From positions 1 to 60,146 of the forward strand of contig CANRKS010000001.1 in the NCBI GenBank assembly GCA_947631285.1: a stretch of 60,146 bases of DNA, in the 5' to 3' direction. The DNA is from an uncultured Bacilli bacterium (GTDB lineage: Bacteria; Bacillota_I; Bacilli_A; RF39; UBA660). The notes under the pieces are model-generated. The model saw nothing but the letters and a program-made list of their open reading frames with translations, searched no databases and was not told the DNA's origin. Positions 50,415 through 59,900 of this stretch are shown piece by piece. Positions within the stretch are counted from its first letter, which is position 1. Each line of letters starts with the position of its first letter. The translations under genes were made by a program, and so were the position numbers.

Positions 50415-51614
50415 ATGGAAATAGATATTGTAAAAATGGATAACTTAGGAAGAGGAATTGGATATTTAAATAACAAAATTATTTTTGTCCCTAAAAGTTT
50501 TCCTGGTGATAGATTAAAAGTAGAAATAGTTAAAGAAAAGAAAAATTATTTGGAAGGAAAAATAGAAAAGATAATCACTCCTTCTAAAAAGAGGGTAAAA
50601 CCTATTTGCCCTTATTTTTTAGAATGTGGTGGTTGTGATCTTTTGCATATTCCTTTAAGTGAAGCGCTTTTTTATAAATTAGAAAAAGTTAAGGCTATTT
50701 TAAAAACTTTTGGGATTAATTATGAAGTTAAAAAAATAATTAAAAGTAAAGAAAGATATAATTATCGTAATAAATTATCTTTAAAAGTAGTGAATGGAAA
50801 AATATCTTTTTATGAAAGTGAAAGTCACCGGGAAGTAGAAATATCTTCTTGTTATTTAGCCAAAACTAAAATTAATGAATTAATAAAAGATTTAAGTAAA
50901 TTAAGAATCCAAAATGGATTAATAACAATTAGAGTTAATTATAAAAATGAAATTATTCTCATTATTAAAAGTAAAGATGAAGTAAGTATTCCTAAAACAT
51001 TAATCAATAATTATTCTCTGGTCGGCATTATATATAATGATAAATGTTTGTATGGAGAAGATTATTTTATGGAAAAAGTTTTAGACTATATCTTTAAAGT
51101 TAGTTATAATTCTTTTTTTCAAGTTAATCTTTCTATATGTGAAGAATTATTTAAACTAGTTTCTAAATATACTATTAATAGTTTAAAAGTTTTGGATTTA
51201 TATTGTGGGGTAGGTACTCTTAGTGTGGTAGCTAGTGGAAATGCACAAAAAGTTGTCGGCATTGAAATTGTCGAAAATGCTATTAAAGATGCTAATTTAA
51301 ATAAAAAAATTAATAACTTAAATAATTTGGAATTTATTTGTGATAATACTAGTTGGGCTGTTAATAAAATAAATAGTGAGTATGATACAATTATTTTGGA
51401 TCCTCCGAGAAGTGGAGTTAGTAAAAGGGTTATAGAAAAAATAAAAGAGGCGAAGATAGCTAAAATTATTTATATATCTTGTGATCCTTTTACTTTAGGA
51501 AGAGATTTAAACTTATTATTAGATCTTTATCAAATCCAAGATTTTGTTTTATTAGATATGTTTCCTAATACAAAACATGTAGAAAGCTTTTGCATTTTAA
51601 ATTTAAAGGGATGA
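50415..51614 (+). CDS. rlmCD: 23S rRNA (uracil-C5)-methyltransferase, RlmD/RlmCD family
   Basis: 399 residues. An N-terminal TRAM domain (1-55) is followed by cysteines of an Fe-S cluster (Cys65, Cys71, Cys74 in CPYFLECGGCD, fourth Cys in ISSCYLAK) and a SAM-dependent methyltransferase domain: VLDLYCGVGTLS, GIEIVENAIKDAN, ILDPPRSGVS, YISCDPFTLGRDL (catalytic Cys) and the C-terminal DMFPNTKHVES. It makes m5U in 23S rRNA (RlmCD in Gram-positives). There is no ribosome binding site. A TG-T-TATATT extended -10 ends 7 bp before the ATG, so the mRNA is probably leaderless. Confidence 0.92.
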   Translation: MEIDIVKMDNLGRGIGYLNNKIIFVPKSFPGDRLKVEIVKEKKNYLEGKIEKIITPSKKRVKPICPYFLECGGCDLLHIPLSEALFYKLEKVKAILKTFGINYEVKKIIKSKERYNYRNKLSLKVVNGKISFYESESHREVEISSCYLAKTKINELIKDLSKLRIQNGLITIRVNYKNEIILIIKSKDEVSIPKTLINNYSLVGIIYNDKCLYGEDYFMEKVLDYIFKVSYNSFFQVNLSICEELFKLVSKYTINSLKVLDLYCGVGTLSVVASGNAQKVVGIEIVENAIKDANLNKKINNLNNLEFICDNTSWAVNKINSEYDTIILDPPRSGVSKRVIEKIKEAKIAKIIYISCDPFTLGRDLNLLLDLYQIQDFVLLDMFPNTKHVESFCILNLKG

Positions 51615-51619
51615 TTTAA

Positions 51620-52369
51620 ATGAATTATAAAGGAAGTATTGGGATATTTGACTCTGGTATTGGTGGGGTAACAGTCTTAAAAGAAATAATTAAACTTCTA
51701 CCTTTAGAAAACTATATTTATGTAAGTGACTCTAAAAATAATCCCTATGGGGATAAAGAAGAAGATAAAATAAAAGATATTTGTGATCATATTGTAGAAT
51801 TTTTGTTAAATAAAAATTGTAAAATTATTGTTATTGCTTGTAATACAGCGAGTGCGATTGCATCTTCTTTTTTAAGAGAAAAATACCCTCATATTATATT
51901 TATTGCTATTGAGCCAGCTTATAAAATGGTTTATGATTTTGCTTACCAAGAACCAACTCTTATTATGGCTACAAAAGGAACAATGGTAAGTGAAAAGTTT
52001 CATTTGCTATTAACCAAATATAATAATGGGCAAACTTATTTACTTTCTTGTCAAGGTCTAGCTGATTTAATCGAAAAGGGGGATCAAAAAGCTATTTTAA
52101 ATTATTTACAAGTTCATTTAAAAAAATATCAAGGTAAAGTAAAAAATGTTGTTTTAGGTTGTACGCATTATCCTTTAATAAAGAAAGAAATTAATAAAGT
52201 TTTAAAAGATGTTCAATTTTTTGATGGATCTTTAAGTGTGGCTAAACATTTAGCTACCGTTTTAACTGAAAATAATTTATTAAATAAAGAAGGGGGAAAG
52301 ATAGAGTTTATTGATACTTCTAATTCAAAAGAGAAAGAAAAGAGATTTTATGATTTATTAAATTTGTAA
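51620..52369 (+). CDS. murI: glutamate racemase
   Basis: Makes D-glutamate from L-glutamate for peptidoglycan. 249 residues, normal length. The two catalytic cysteines are Cys74 in VIACNTASA and Cys181 in LGCTHYP. FDSGIGGVTVL (Asp11), YVSDSKNNPYGDK and the C-terminal region agree with the cofactor-independent family. It starts 5 nt after rlmCD and is therefore co-transcribed. Confidence 0.96.
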   Translation: MNYKGSIGIFDSGIGGVTVLKEIIKLLPLENYIYVSDSKNNPYGDKEEDKIKDICDHIVEFLLNKNCKIIVIACNTASAIASSFLREKYPHIIFIAIEPAYKMVYDFAYQEPTLIMATKGTMVSEKFHLLLTKYNNGQTYLLSCQGLADLIEKGDQKAILNYLQVHLKKYQGKVKNVVLGCTHYPLIKKEINKVLKDVQFFDGSLSVAKHLATVLTENNLLNKEGGKIEFIDTSNSKEKEKRFYDLLNL

Positions 52370-52385
52370 AGTTTAAACAAATTAT

Positions 52386-52414
52386 TTTAACAATGAATAA
52401 AATGATGCTATAAT
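52386..52414 (+). promoter_or_regulatory. extended -10 promoter
   Basis: TTTAAC (52386-52391), 17 bp spacer ending in TGC, TATAAT (52409-52414), 24 bp ahead of the next start. An AATTTGT / ACAAATT inverted repeat at the end of murI lies just before it. Confidence 0.6.
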
Positions 52415-52438
52415 AATTATAGAGTAGAAAGTGATTAT

Positions 52439-53950
52439 ATGGCTATTGAAGAATGCTTTAAACAAATGAATTATGTAGATGCTGTTTTTAATCCAATTCC
52501 GGCGTATGATGGGTATTGGACTTTTTCTCTTAATAATTTGTTTGAGAATTCCTTAAAAGAAGAGGGAGAATTAAAATTTGCCAAATTTTATCAAAAAACT
52601 TATCAAGAACCTCTTTTAGCTATTTTTCAAAATCCAGATATATTAAAAAACTTAGCTTATATGGTTTCTCTTCCTAAGCAAAATCGAATAGGAAGAACTT
52701 TAAAGTACTCTGAACATCATTTTTATGTTTCTTTAATTGAAATGGTTAATCATCATTTAGATAGATATGGTAAAAGTAAAGAAGAACAACGAAACTTTAT
52801 TAATGGTTTAATTGATGAGTATTCTAAAGGAAGAGATGCTATTAATACAGCTTTAATGGAAGCTTTTAAAGCTAAGAATATAAAATTAAAAGATGTTATT
52901 GATAACGAATTTAATTCTGAATTTTTTGAAGCCGCGCGGGAAGATTATGAAGTATATAATCACGGAGAAGAATTTGCTATTTATTTAAAGAATAATTATA
53001 AATTAGTCGAAGATATTATTAAGGGTTTACCTAAATTAGGCAATTTTTTTGATCAAGAAATAGATTATACGGCTTTAGCTAATTGTTTTGACCCAGATAC
53101 TTTTTGCTTAATGTTTGCTAAAATAATATATGAATATTCTATAAGTAGACAAGAAGATACTTTACCCAATTGTTATCAATATCTTATGTTTTATAAAAAA
53201 GCCATTGAAGAGATGGTTAAAACAAATAAAAAGTATGATCCAAGGATAACTTTTATTTTACCTAGTCAAGCTAAATTAAGAAGATATTCCCGATGGAATT
53301 TTCATGAAGAATATTATGCTTTATTAAATACTCATCCTGAGATAAAAGAAATAAATATGCCTTTTATTCCTAAGGGTCAAGAAAATATTTATCGAGATAT
53401 AAACTTTATGGCTAAGTTTAATCATTTATATGATCAAGATATCTCTTTAAATTGGGAATTTCTGCCGGAAGGAGTTAGAATACCTAAAGGAGAATATCAA
53501 AAAGCACCAAAAGGAAATGCTAGTAAAAAGAGCCGTGATGAATTAATTAAAGAGGTTAATGAGAGAATTGTTACCTTAGAAAATTCGGGATTTGTAGGAA
53601 GACCTTTTAAAGGACTTTCGCAAGGATTTAATGGCTACTATGCTTTTTTCTATCCTAATGGAGTCGTAATTTTAGAAATGTTTTGGGAAAAAGAAAATGT
53701 TCCGGCAGTGGGAAGAGCTACCTATGTTATGAATATTGATAATTTTTTAGAAATGAGTAAAATGCCTAAAATTGATTTAGTTAGTTATATAAAAACTGTT
53801 CCTAATTGTAAAAGATTATATCATACTTCTTTTGAATTTTGGCAAACAGGAGTATATGAGGCGATAAATAATCCGAATATGAATGAAAAAATTGCCACAG
53901 TTGTGGAATTTATGAATAGTCTAGAAAGTGAGAAATTAGAGCATGAATAA
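52439..53950 (+). CDS. unknown 503-residue cytosolic protein
   Basis: 503 residues, soluble. The first 300 residues look helical with many aromatic residues (HHFYVSLIEMVNHHLDRYG, YQYLMFYKKAIEEM). The last 200 are more beta-like, with GFVGRPFKGLSQGFNGYYAFF, GVVILEMFWEK and VGRATYVMNIDNF, which suggests a compact domain. No catalytic motif that I can name. The ribosome binding site is weak (AAAGTGAT). It overlaps the following gene by 8 nt. No family recognised. Confidence 0.7.
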   Translation: MAIEECFKQMNYVDAVFNPIPAYDGYWTFSLNNLFENSLKEEGELKFAKFYQKTYQEPLLAIFQNPDILKNLAYMVSLPKQNRIGRTLKYSEHHFYVSLIEMVNHHLDRYGKSKEEQRNFINGLIDEYSKGRDAINTALMEAFKAKNIKLKDVIDNEFNSEFFEAAREDYEVYNHGEEFAIYLKNNYKLVEDIIKGLPKLGNFFDQEIDYTALANCFDPDTFCLMFAKIIYEYSISRQEDTLPNCYQYLMFYKKAIEEMVKTNKKYDPRITFILPSQAKLRRYSRWNFHEEYYALLNTHPEIKEINMPFIPKGQENIYRDINFMAKFNHLYDQDISLNWEFLPEGVRIPKGEYQKAPKGNASKKSRDELIKEVNERIVTLENSGFVGRPFKGLSQGFNGYYAFFYPNGVVILEMFWEKENVPAVGRATYVMNIDNFLEMSKMPKIDLVSYIKTVPNCKRLYHTSFEFWQTGVYEAINNPNMNEKIATVVEFMNSLESEKLEHE

Positions 53951-54416
53951 TATATTTATTTATCGCAAATTATTAGATTATATAAAAAAAGAAAGAGAAG
54001 CTTTTGATATTTTAGTAAATGCTGATAATACTTTAGGATTAAGTCCTAGTAGTAATGATATAATTGATTTTTTAGAATTTTCTAATGATGCTAAAACATT
54101 AACGGCCCCCATTGCGGGTAATATTCTTTTAACAGAAGGTGATGTTTTAACAACTCTAAAAATAATTCATGATATTATAAACTATGAAGGAGAATTTATC
54201 ATACATGTTAATGAAAGTAATGTTGGAGTTAATACTTATTTAATTGATCGGGCGAATAAAATATATCAAGATTATAATTTAAATATTAATTTAAAGATTG
54301 ATTATGCTCCCAATTATAATGCTTATCTAAATAGTTTAGTGTCTATTATTGGTAGTGAAGATTTTGTTAAAGTAGCATCTTTAGATTTTAAAAATGCTAA
54401 TCAAATAATTATGTAA
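53943..54416 (+). CDS. unknown 157-residue protein
   Basis: 157 residues, soluble, with alternating strands and helices: LTAPIAGNILLTEGDVLTTLKIIHDII, GEFIIHVNESNVGVNTYLIDRA and NLKIDYAPNYNAYLNSLVSII. This looks like an alpha/beta Rossmann-type fold, slightly reminiscent of aldehyde-dehydrogenase-like subdomains, but no catalytic Cys or cofactor motif is present. The start lies inside the end of the previous gene, so the two are coupled and may act together. A strong terminator follows. Confidence 0.65.
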   Translation: MNNIFIYRKLLDYIKKEREAFDILVNADNTLGLSPSSNDIIDFLEFSNDAKTLTAPIAGNILLTEGDVLTTLKIIHDIINYEGEFIIHVNESNVGVNTYLIDRANKIYQDYNLNINLKIDYAPNYNAYLNSLVSIIGSEDFVKVASLDFKNANQIIM

Positions 54417-54426
54417 ATTAGCGTCT

Positions 54427-54464
54427 AGTATAGAGAAAAAATTATTTTCTTTATACTTTTTTTT
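54427..54464 (+). terminator. intrinsic terminator
   Basis: AGTATAGAGAAAA pairs with TTTTCTTTATACT (one G-U) around a short loop, then eight T. It separates the unknown pair from deoD. Confidence 0.85.
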
Positions 54465-54493
54465 CATTATTATTAATATAGGAGATGATTATT

Positions 54494-55249
54494 ATGTTTA
54501 TTGGCGAAGAACCAATTCATATCAATGCTGAGAAGGGGAGTATTGCTCCTTTAGTATTAATGCCGGGGGATCCTTTAAGAGCTAAATATATTGCTGAGCA
54601 TTTTTTAGATAAAGCCATTTTTAATGAATTTGCTATTAGTAATAAAAATGTAGCTAATTTAAGAAATATGTTGGGCTATACGGGTTTTTATAAAGGAATT
54701 AGAGTAACTGTTATGGCTTCAGGTATGGGAATGCCAAGTATGGGTATTTATGCTTGGGAATTATTCCATTATTTTAATGTTGAAAAAATTATTAGAATAG
54801 GTACATGTGGAGCGGTTAAACCTACAGTGAGAGTGCCAGAGTTAATATTAGCAACAAGAGCTTATTCTGAATCTAATTTTGCTTATACCTTTAATGATTA
54901 TAAAGAACACATTACTTATCCATCTAATGCTTTAAATGAAAAAATAAAAAAGACAGCTGAAGAGTTAAATTATAAAATTCATGTGGGAGATATTACCACC
55001 ATGGATGTTTTTGGCCCATATATTGATTATGATCGCGTTTTAAATAGAATTCCTAAAGAATTAGATATTTTAGGTGAAGAGATGGAAGCTTTTGCTTTAT
55101 TCCATATTGCCTCTTTCTTTAAAAAAGAAGCTTCTTGTCTTTTAACGGCAGTTGATTCTAAATTTAGTAATACCGTTTTAAGTGGAGAAGAAAGACAAAA
55201 CAGTTTAAATGAAATGATTACTTTAGCTTTAGAGGCAATTATTAAATAA
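54494..55249 (+). CDS. deoD: purine nucleoside phosphorylase, DeoD type
   Basis: Phosphorolysis of purine (deoxy)nucleosides to base and (deoxy)ribose-1-phosphate. 251 residues. Motifs of the hexameric DeoD class: PLVLMPGDPLRAKYIAE, GYTGFYKGIRVTVMASGMG, IRIGTCGAV and LGEEMEAFALF, and the catalytic Asp in AVDSK. I take the ATG at 54494 (MFIGEEPIHIN), 9 nt after GGAG. The ATG at 54485 abuts the site. The enzyme fits nucleotide salvage. It is monocistronic. Confidence 0.93.
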   Translation: MFIGEEPIHINAEKGSIAPLVLMPGDPLRAKYIAEHFLDKAIFNEFAISNKNVANLRNMLGYTGFYKGIRVTVMASGMGMPSMGIYAWELFHYFNVEKIIRIGTCGAVKPTVRVPELILATRAYSESNFAYTFNDYKEHITYPSNALNEKIKKTAEELNYKIHVGDITTMDVFGPYIDYDRVLNRIPKELDILGEEMEAFALFHIASFFKKEASCLLTAVDSKFSNTVLSGEERQNSLNEMITLALEAIIK

Positions 55250-55271
55250 AAAAATAACCCGAAGGCTATTT
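55245..55271 (-). terminator. terminator with TTCG tetraloop
   Basis: On the minus strand AAATAGCC and GGTTATTT (one G-U) enclose TTCG, followed by a T-run. It closes the phosphohexomutase gene and overlaps the deoD end. Confidence 0.8.
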
Positions 55272-56621
55272 ATTATATAATTTAATTAGAGCAAGAAAGA
55301 TATTGTGAAGGTTTTCTAAATCTTCCTTTTTTTTGGCTTCGCATCTAAGAGTTATATTAGGTCCTGTATTACTGCATCTAACATAGGCCCAGGCATCTTT
55401 AAAAGTAACTCTTAAGCCATCAATTTCTAAATAATGCCATTTTTTATTATCACAATATTTTCTAATATTTTCAATTACTTCTTTTTTAATTTCATCTTGA
55501 GAAGCAAATTTTTCTTCGCTAGTATTATAATAATGAGGAATAGTATTAACAAGGCTACTTAAAGTCTTATCTGTTTTACTAAGAATTTCTATTAATCTTA
55601 AAGAAGAATACATAGCACTTTCCGTACTAAATAAACGATCATTTAAGGAAATATGACCAACATATTGAATACCAAAAGGAATATTTTCTCTTAATATTTT
55701 TTCTTGGGTATAACTAGTTCCAGTCCGACATATAATTGGCGTTCCTCCTAATCTTTCAATTTCATCTTTAAAGGAAGAAGAACATTTAGGATCATATAAG
55801 AACTTTTTTTCTTTAACTTTATCAATAATATTTCTTAAAATTATAATGGCATAATCTTCAATTAAAACTTTATTACCAAGTTCATCAACAATGCCAATAC
55901 GATCTCCATCGCCATCAAAACCAATTCCTATGTCAGCTTTAATTTCTTTTACTTTTTCTTTTAACATGGAAAGATTTTCTTCAATAGAAGGATCGGGATG
56001 ATGGCTTGGAAAAGAACCATCAGATTCTTCATTAATAATAGTTAGATCAATGTTTAATTTAGAAAAAATATCTCTAGCAACGATACTAGTTACGCCATTG
56101 GCCGGATCAAGAACAACTTTTATTCTTTTTTTGCCAAATTTTAAATTACTGATAACATAATTTATATATTCATCTTTAATATCTTTTTGATAATATTCGC
56201 CTTGACCTTTTAAAAAATGACCTTCATCAAGATATTTCTTAAAATCTTTAATCATGCTACCACGAGCATTGGCATATTCATCAAAAGAAAATTTAAAACC
56301 ATTTTCATCTTTGGGATTATGACTAGCAGTAATCATAATTCCGTATAGATTATTTATATGCCTAGCATAGTAATGCATGGGAGTAGTTGTAATTCCATAA
56401 TCATAAACCGTAATACCTGTCTCTAATAATCCTTTAATTAAACTATCATGTAAGGCTGGACTAGAAAGACGATTATCCCGAGAAATAACACAAGCTTTCA
56501 TATCTAAATGTTCTTGCAGATATGAGCCATAACCAAGGCCTATTTGATAAGCTCCCTCTTCATTAATTTCACTTGGTACTTTGCCTCTAATATCATATTC
56601 TCTAAATATATTATCTTTCAT
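55266..56621 (-). CDS. phosphomannomutase/phosphoglucomutase family protein with altered sugar-binding loops
   Basis: 451 residues, alpha-D-phosphohexomutase. Phosphoserine loop ITASHNP (Ser100), metal loop FDGDGDR (Asp236/238/240) and phosphate-binding RCSNTGPN near the C-terminus are intact. The sugar-binding parts are not: where PMM/PGM enzymes have G-E-M-S-G-H, this protein reads GIQYVGH (317-323). The TGHS-type loop reads RTGTSYTQ (299-306). The enzyme may have changed substrate or lost isomerase activity. Expected role: hexose phosphate interconversion for glycan synthesis. Monocistronic, divergent from ileS. Confidence 0.85.
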   Translation of the reverse strand: MKDNIFREYDIRGKVPSEINEEGAYQIGLGYGSYLQEHLDMKACVISRDNRLSSPALHDSLIKGLLETGITVYDYGITTTPMHYYARHINNLYGIMITASHNPKDENGFKFSFDEYANARGSMIKDFKKYLDEGHFLKGQGEYYQKDIKDEYINYVISNLKFGKKRIKVVLDPANGVTSIVARDIFSKLNIDLTIINEESDGSFPSHHPDPSIEENLSMLKEKVKEIKADIGIGFDGDGDRIGIVDELGNKVLIEDYAIIILRNIIDKVKEKKFLYDPKCSSSFKDEIERLGGTPIICRTGTSYTQEKILRENIPFGIQYVGHISLNDRLFSTESAMYSSLRLIEILSKTDKTLSSLVNTIPHYYNTSEEKFASQDEIKKEVIENIRKYCDNKKWHYLEIDGLRVTFKDAWAYVRCSNTGPNITLRCEAKKKEDLENLHNIFLALIKLYNK

Positions 56622-56708
56622 CTTTAAGCCCCTTTTCTACTTTCTTTTATTTTAGCATAAAACAGAAAAATTTTATAGCTTTAATTTACTAGTTAGAAAA
56701 GATTTAAG

Positions 56709-56737
56709 TTGACTAAAGATTAATTTTTGCATATAAT
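56709..56737 (+). promoter_or_regulatory. promoter of the ileS leader
   Basis: TTGACT (56709-56714), 17 bp spacer, TATAAT (56732-56737). Transcription should begin near 56744, giving a leader of about 245 nt. Confidence 0.75.
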
Positions 56738-56744
56738 TTAAAGT

Positions 56745-56976
56745 ATGAATTTAAAGGCCGGGAATAAGACAAGTAAATTAAAGAGCTTTTAAAAGAGAGT
56801 TAGTGGTTGGTGAAAACTAATAAAAGAATTTAATTTATATCACTTAGGAGCTGTCCTTGGGAAAGAAAGTACTGAGGATTCGCAGCGATGCGTTAAAATA
56901 AGAAGATGAATAAAGTTCATAAATTAAGGTGGTACCACGGGAATACTCGTCCTTAAGTTTATGAACTTTTTTTAAA
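56745..56976 (+). promoter_or_regulatory. T-box leader of ileS
   Basis: Fills the 368 bp gap between the mutase and ileS genes. Stem I starts in the AAGACAAGTAA region. The specifier codon is ATC (56839-56841), coding for Ile. The T-box sequence AAGGTGGTACCACGG is at 56926-56940. Uncharged tRNA-Ile should pair with the specifier and T-box and stabilise the antiterminator. Without it the overlapping terminator forms. Confidence 0.93.
56912..56976 (+). terminator. terminator of the ileS T-box
   Basis: AGTTCATAAATTAAGG pairs with CCTTAAGTTTATGAACT, followed by a T-run. The loop contains the T-box sequence, so terminator and antiterminator exclude each other. Confidence 0.9.
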
Positions 56977-56989
56977 GGAAGGTGTTAGT

Positions 56990-59900
56990 TTGAAAAAATT
57001 TGAAAGTTTGGATAGTAGAGAAGTATCTAAAGTAGAAGAAGCCATCAGAGAAAGATGGATTAAAGATAATATTTTAGATAGATGTATTAAAAATAGAGAT
57101 AATGATCCATATTGGGTTTTTTATGATGGACCAGCCACAGCGAATGGAATGCCTGGCCTTCATCATATGTTAGCTAAATTTTTAAAAGATACTTTTTGTA
57201 AATATAAAACGATGCAAGGCTATAAAGTTTTAAGAAAAATTGGTTGGGATACTCATGGACTTCCCGTTGAAGTGCAAGTTGAAAAAAATTTAGGCTTTTC
57301 CTCTAAAGGAGATATTGAAAACTATGGAATTGAAAAATTTAATAAAGAATGTCGACAAGCTGTCTGGGAAAATGAAAAAGCTTTTGCGGATCTTACTAAT
57401 AAAATGGGACAATTTATTGATTTAGATGATCCTTATATTACTTATAAAGATGATTATATCGAAACAGAATGGTGGATTTTAAAGAAATTTTTTGAAGCCG
57501 GTTTATTTTATGAAGGAAGTAAAATATTACCATATTGTCCAAGATGTGGAACAGGCTTAGCTTCTCATGAAGTAGCCCAAGGGTATAAAGAAGTTTCCGT
57601 TGAGACCGTTATTGTCCCAATGAAAAAGAAAGATGAAGATGCATACTTTTTGGTATGGACAACAACTCCATGGACTTTACTTGCCAATGTGGCTATTTGT
57701 GTAAATCCAAAAGAAGAATATGTTAAAGTTTTATCTAAAGGTTATAAATTCATTATTGCTAAATCTTTAGCTAATAAAGTTTTAGGAGATGATTATGAAG
57801 TTTTAGAAACTTATAAAGGTAAAGATTTAGAATATAGTGAATATGAACAATTAATTCCAATTCTTAAGGTTAATAAAAAAGCTTTCTTTGTAACTTGTGA
57901 TGAATATGTAACAATGGAAGATGGAACGGGTATTGTTCATATTGCTCCGGCTTATGGTGCAGATGACGCTACAGTTGGTAAAAATTATAATCTTCCATAT
58001 TTAAATCCTGTCGGAGAAGATGGTTGTTATACGGAAGGTCCTTGGAAGGGAATGCTTGTCTTTGACGCTGATGCCGAAGTTATTAAGTATTTAAAAGAAA
58101 ATGATAAATTATTTAGAAAACAAAAGATGGTTCACAATTATCCTCATTGTTGGCGTTGTAAATCACCCCTTATCTATTATTCGAAGCCATCTTTCTATTT
58201 AGAAATTACTAAATTAAAAGATAAAATTATTGAAAATAATAATAAAATTAATTGGTATCCATCTTATGTTGGTGAAAAAAGATTTGGTAATTGGTTAGAA
58301 AATTTAAATGATTGGGCTATTTCTCGTTCTCGTTATTGGGGAACTCCTCTTCCTTTATGGCGCTGTTCGTGTGGATATGATGAAATGATTGGCTCTAGAA
58401 AAGAATTAGTGGAAAGAGCTATTGAAAAAATTGATGAGACAATTGAACTTCATCGTCCTTATGTTGATGATATTCATCTTTTATGCCCTAAATGTGGTAA
58501 AGAGATGAGTAGATGTAAAGATGTAATTGATTGTTGGTTTGACTCTGGTAGTATGCCTTTTGCCCAATATCATTATCCTTTTGAAAATGAAGAATTATTT
58601 ATGAGTCAATTTCCAGCTGATTTTATCTGTGAAGGAATTGATCAAACCAGAGGTTGGTTCTATTCTTTACTGGTTATATCAACTTTTATTAAAGGAGTAT
58701 CTCCTTATAAAAATGTTTTAGTTAATGAATTATTACTTGATAAAAATGGTCAAAAAATGCATAAATCCAAAGGAAACGCTATTGAACCATTTACGATAAT
58801 GGAAAAATATGGCGCTGATACTGTTAGATGGTATTTACCTTATGTATCTCCTGTATGGACTCCTTTAAAATTTGATGAAGATGGTTTAAAAGAAGTATAT
58901 TCTAAATTCTTTAACCCTTTAAAAAATACTTATAATTTCTTTAGTATGTATGCCACGACTGATCAAATTGATATTGAAAAATGTCATATAAATATTAGCG
59001 ATCGTGAAGAAATTGATAAATGGCTACTTTCTAAATATAATAGTATGTTAAAAGAAGTAACTAATGGGTATGAAGAATATGATTTGAATAAAGTTGTGAG
59101 AATTATTACTAATTTTGTATCAGAAGATTTATCTAACTGGTATATAAGAAGATGTCGAAATCGTTTCTGGGGTAGTGAACTTGATAATTCTAAAAAAGCA
59201 GTTTATGGCACTACTTATGAAGTTTTATTAGGATTGTCAAAAATTATCGCCCCAATTGTTCCATATATTAGTGAAGAAATTTATACTCATTTAACTTCTA
59301 ATTATTCTGTTCATTTAGAAGATTTCCCTAAATATGATGAAGATTTAATTGATAAAGCTTTAGAAGAAAAAATGGATTTAGTTAGAAATATAATTTCTAT
59401 GGGTAGAATGGTTAGAGAAGATGCTAAAATTAAAGTAAGAACACCTTTAAAAGAAGCCATTATTGAAGTTAAAGTATATGATAAAATTGCGGATTTAGTT
59501 CCTCTAATCCTAGAAGAATTAAATGTTAAAGAAATAATTCCTGAAACTCAACTTTCTAAATATATGAATATTTCTCTAAAACCCAATTATAAAGAAGTGG
59601 GTAAAATATTTGGTTCAAAAATAAAAGAATATGAAGAATTTTTACAAAATACTTCTTTAGATGAATTAAATAAAGAAACAGTTAAATTTAATGATACATT
59701 AATTACTAAAGATATGTATGAAGTAAAAATATCTTCTAAAGAGGGATTTAATGTAGGAGTAATGGATAATCTATTTATTATTCTTAATACTAATTTAACA
59801 GAAGATTTAATTTGGGAAGGTCATGCTCGAGAATTTATTTCTAAAATTCAAAATATGCGTAAATCAATGGGCTTAGATGTAAGTGATCGCATAGTTATCT

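Noticed and set aside
51612..51660. TGA read as tryptophan (Mycoplasma-type code)
   Set aside because: Trp is TGG throughout ileS, the glycosyltransferases and others, and no long gene contains in-frame TGA. The TGA at the end of rlmCD is followed by another in-frame TGA and then murI, as expected for a true stop.
52439..54416. Frameshift joining the 503- and 157-residue genes
   Set aside because: The overlap is only 8 nt, both ends look complete, and the second protein has its own fold-like pattern. Normal translational coupling explains it.
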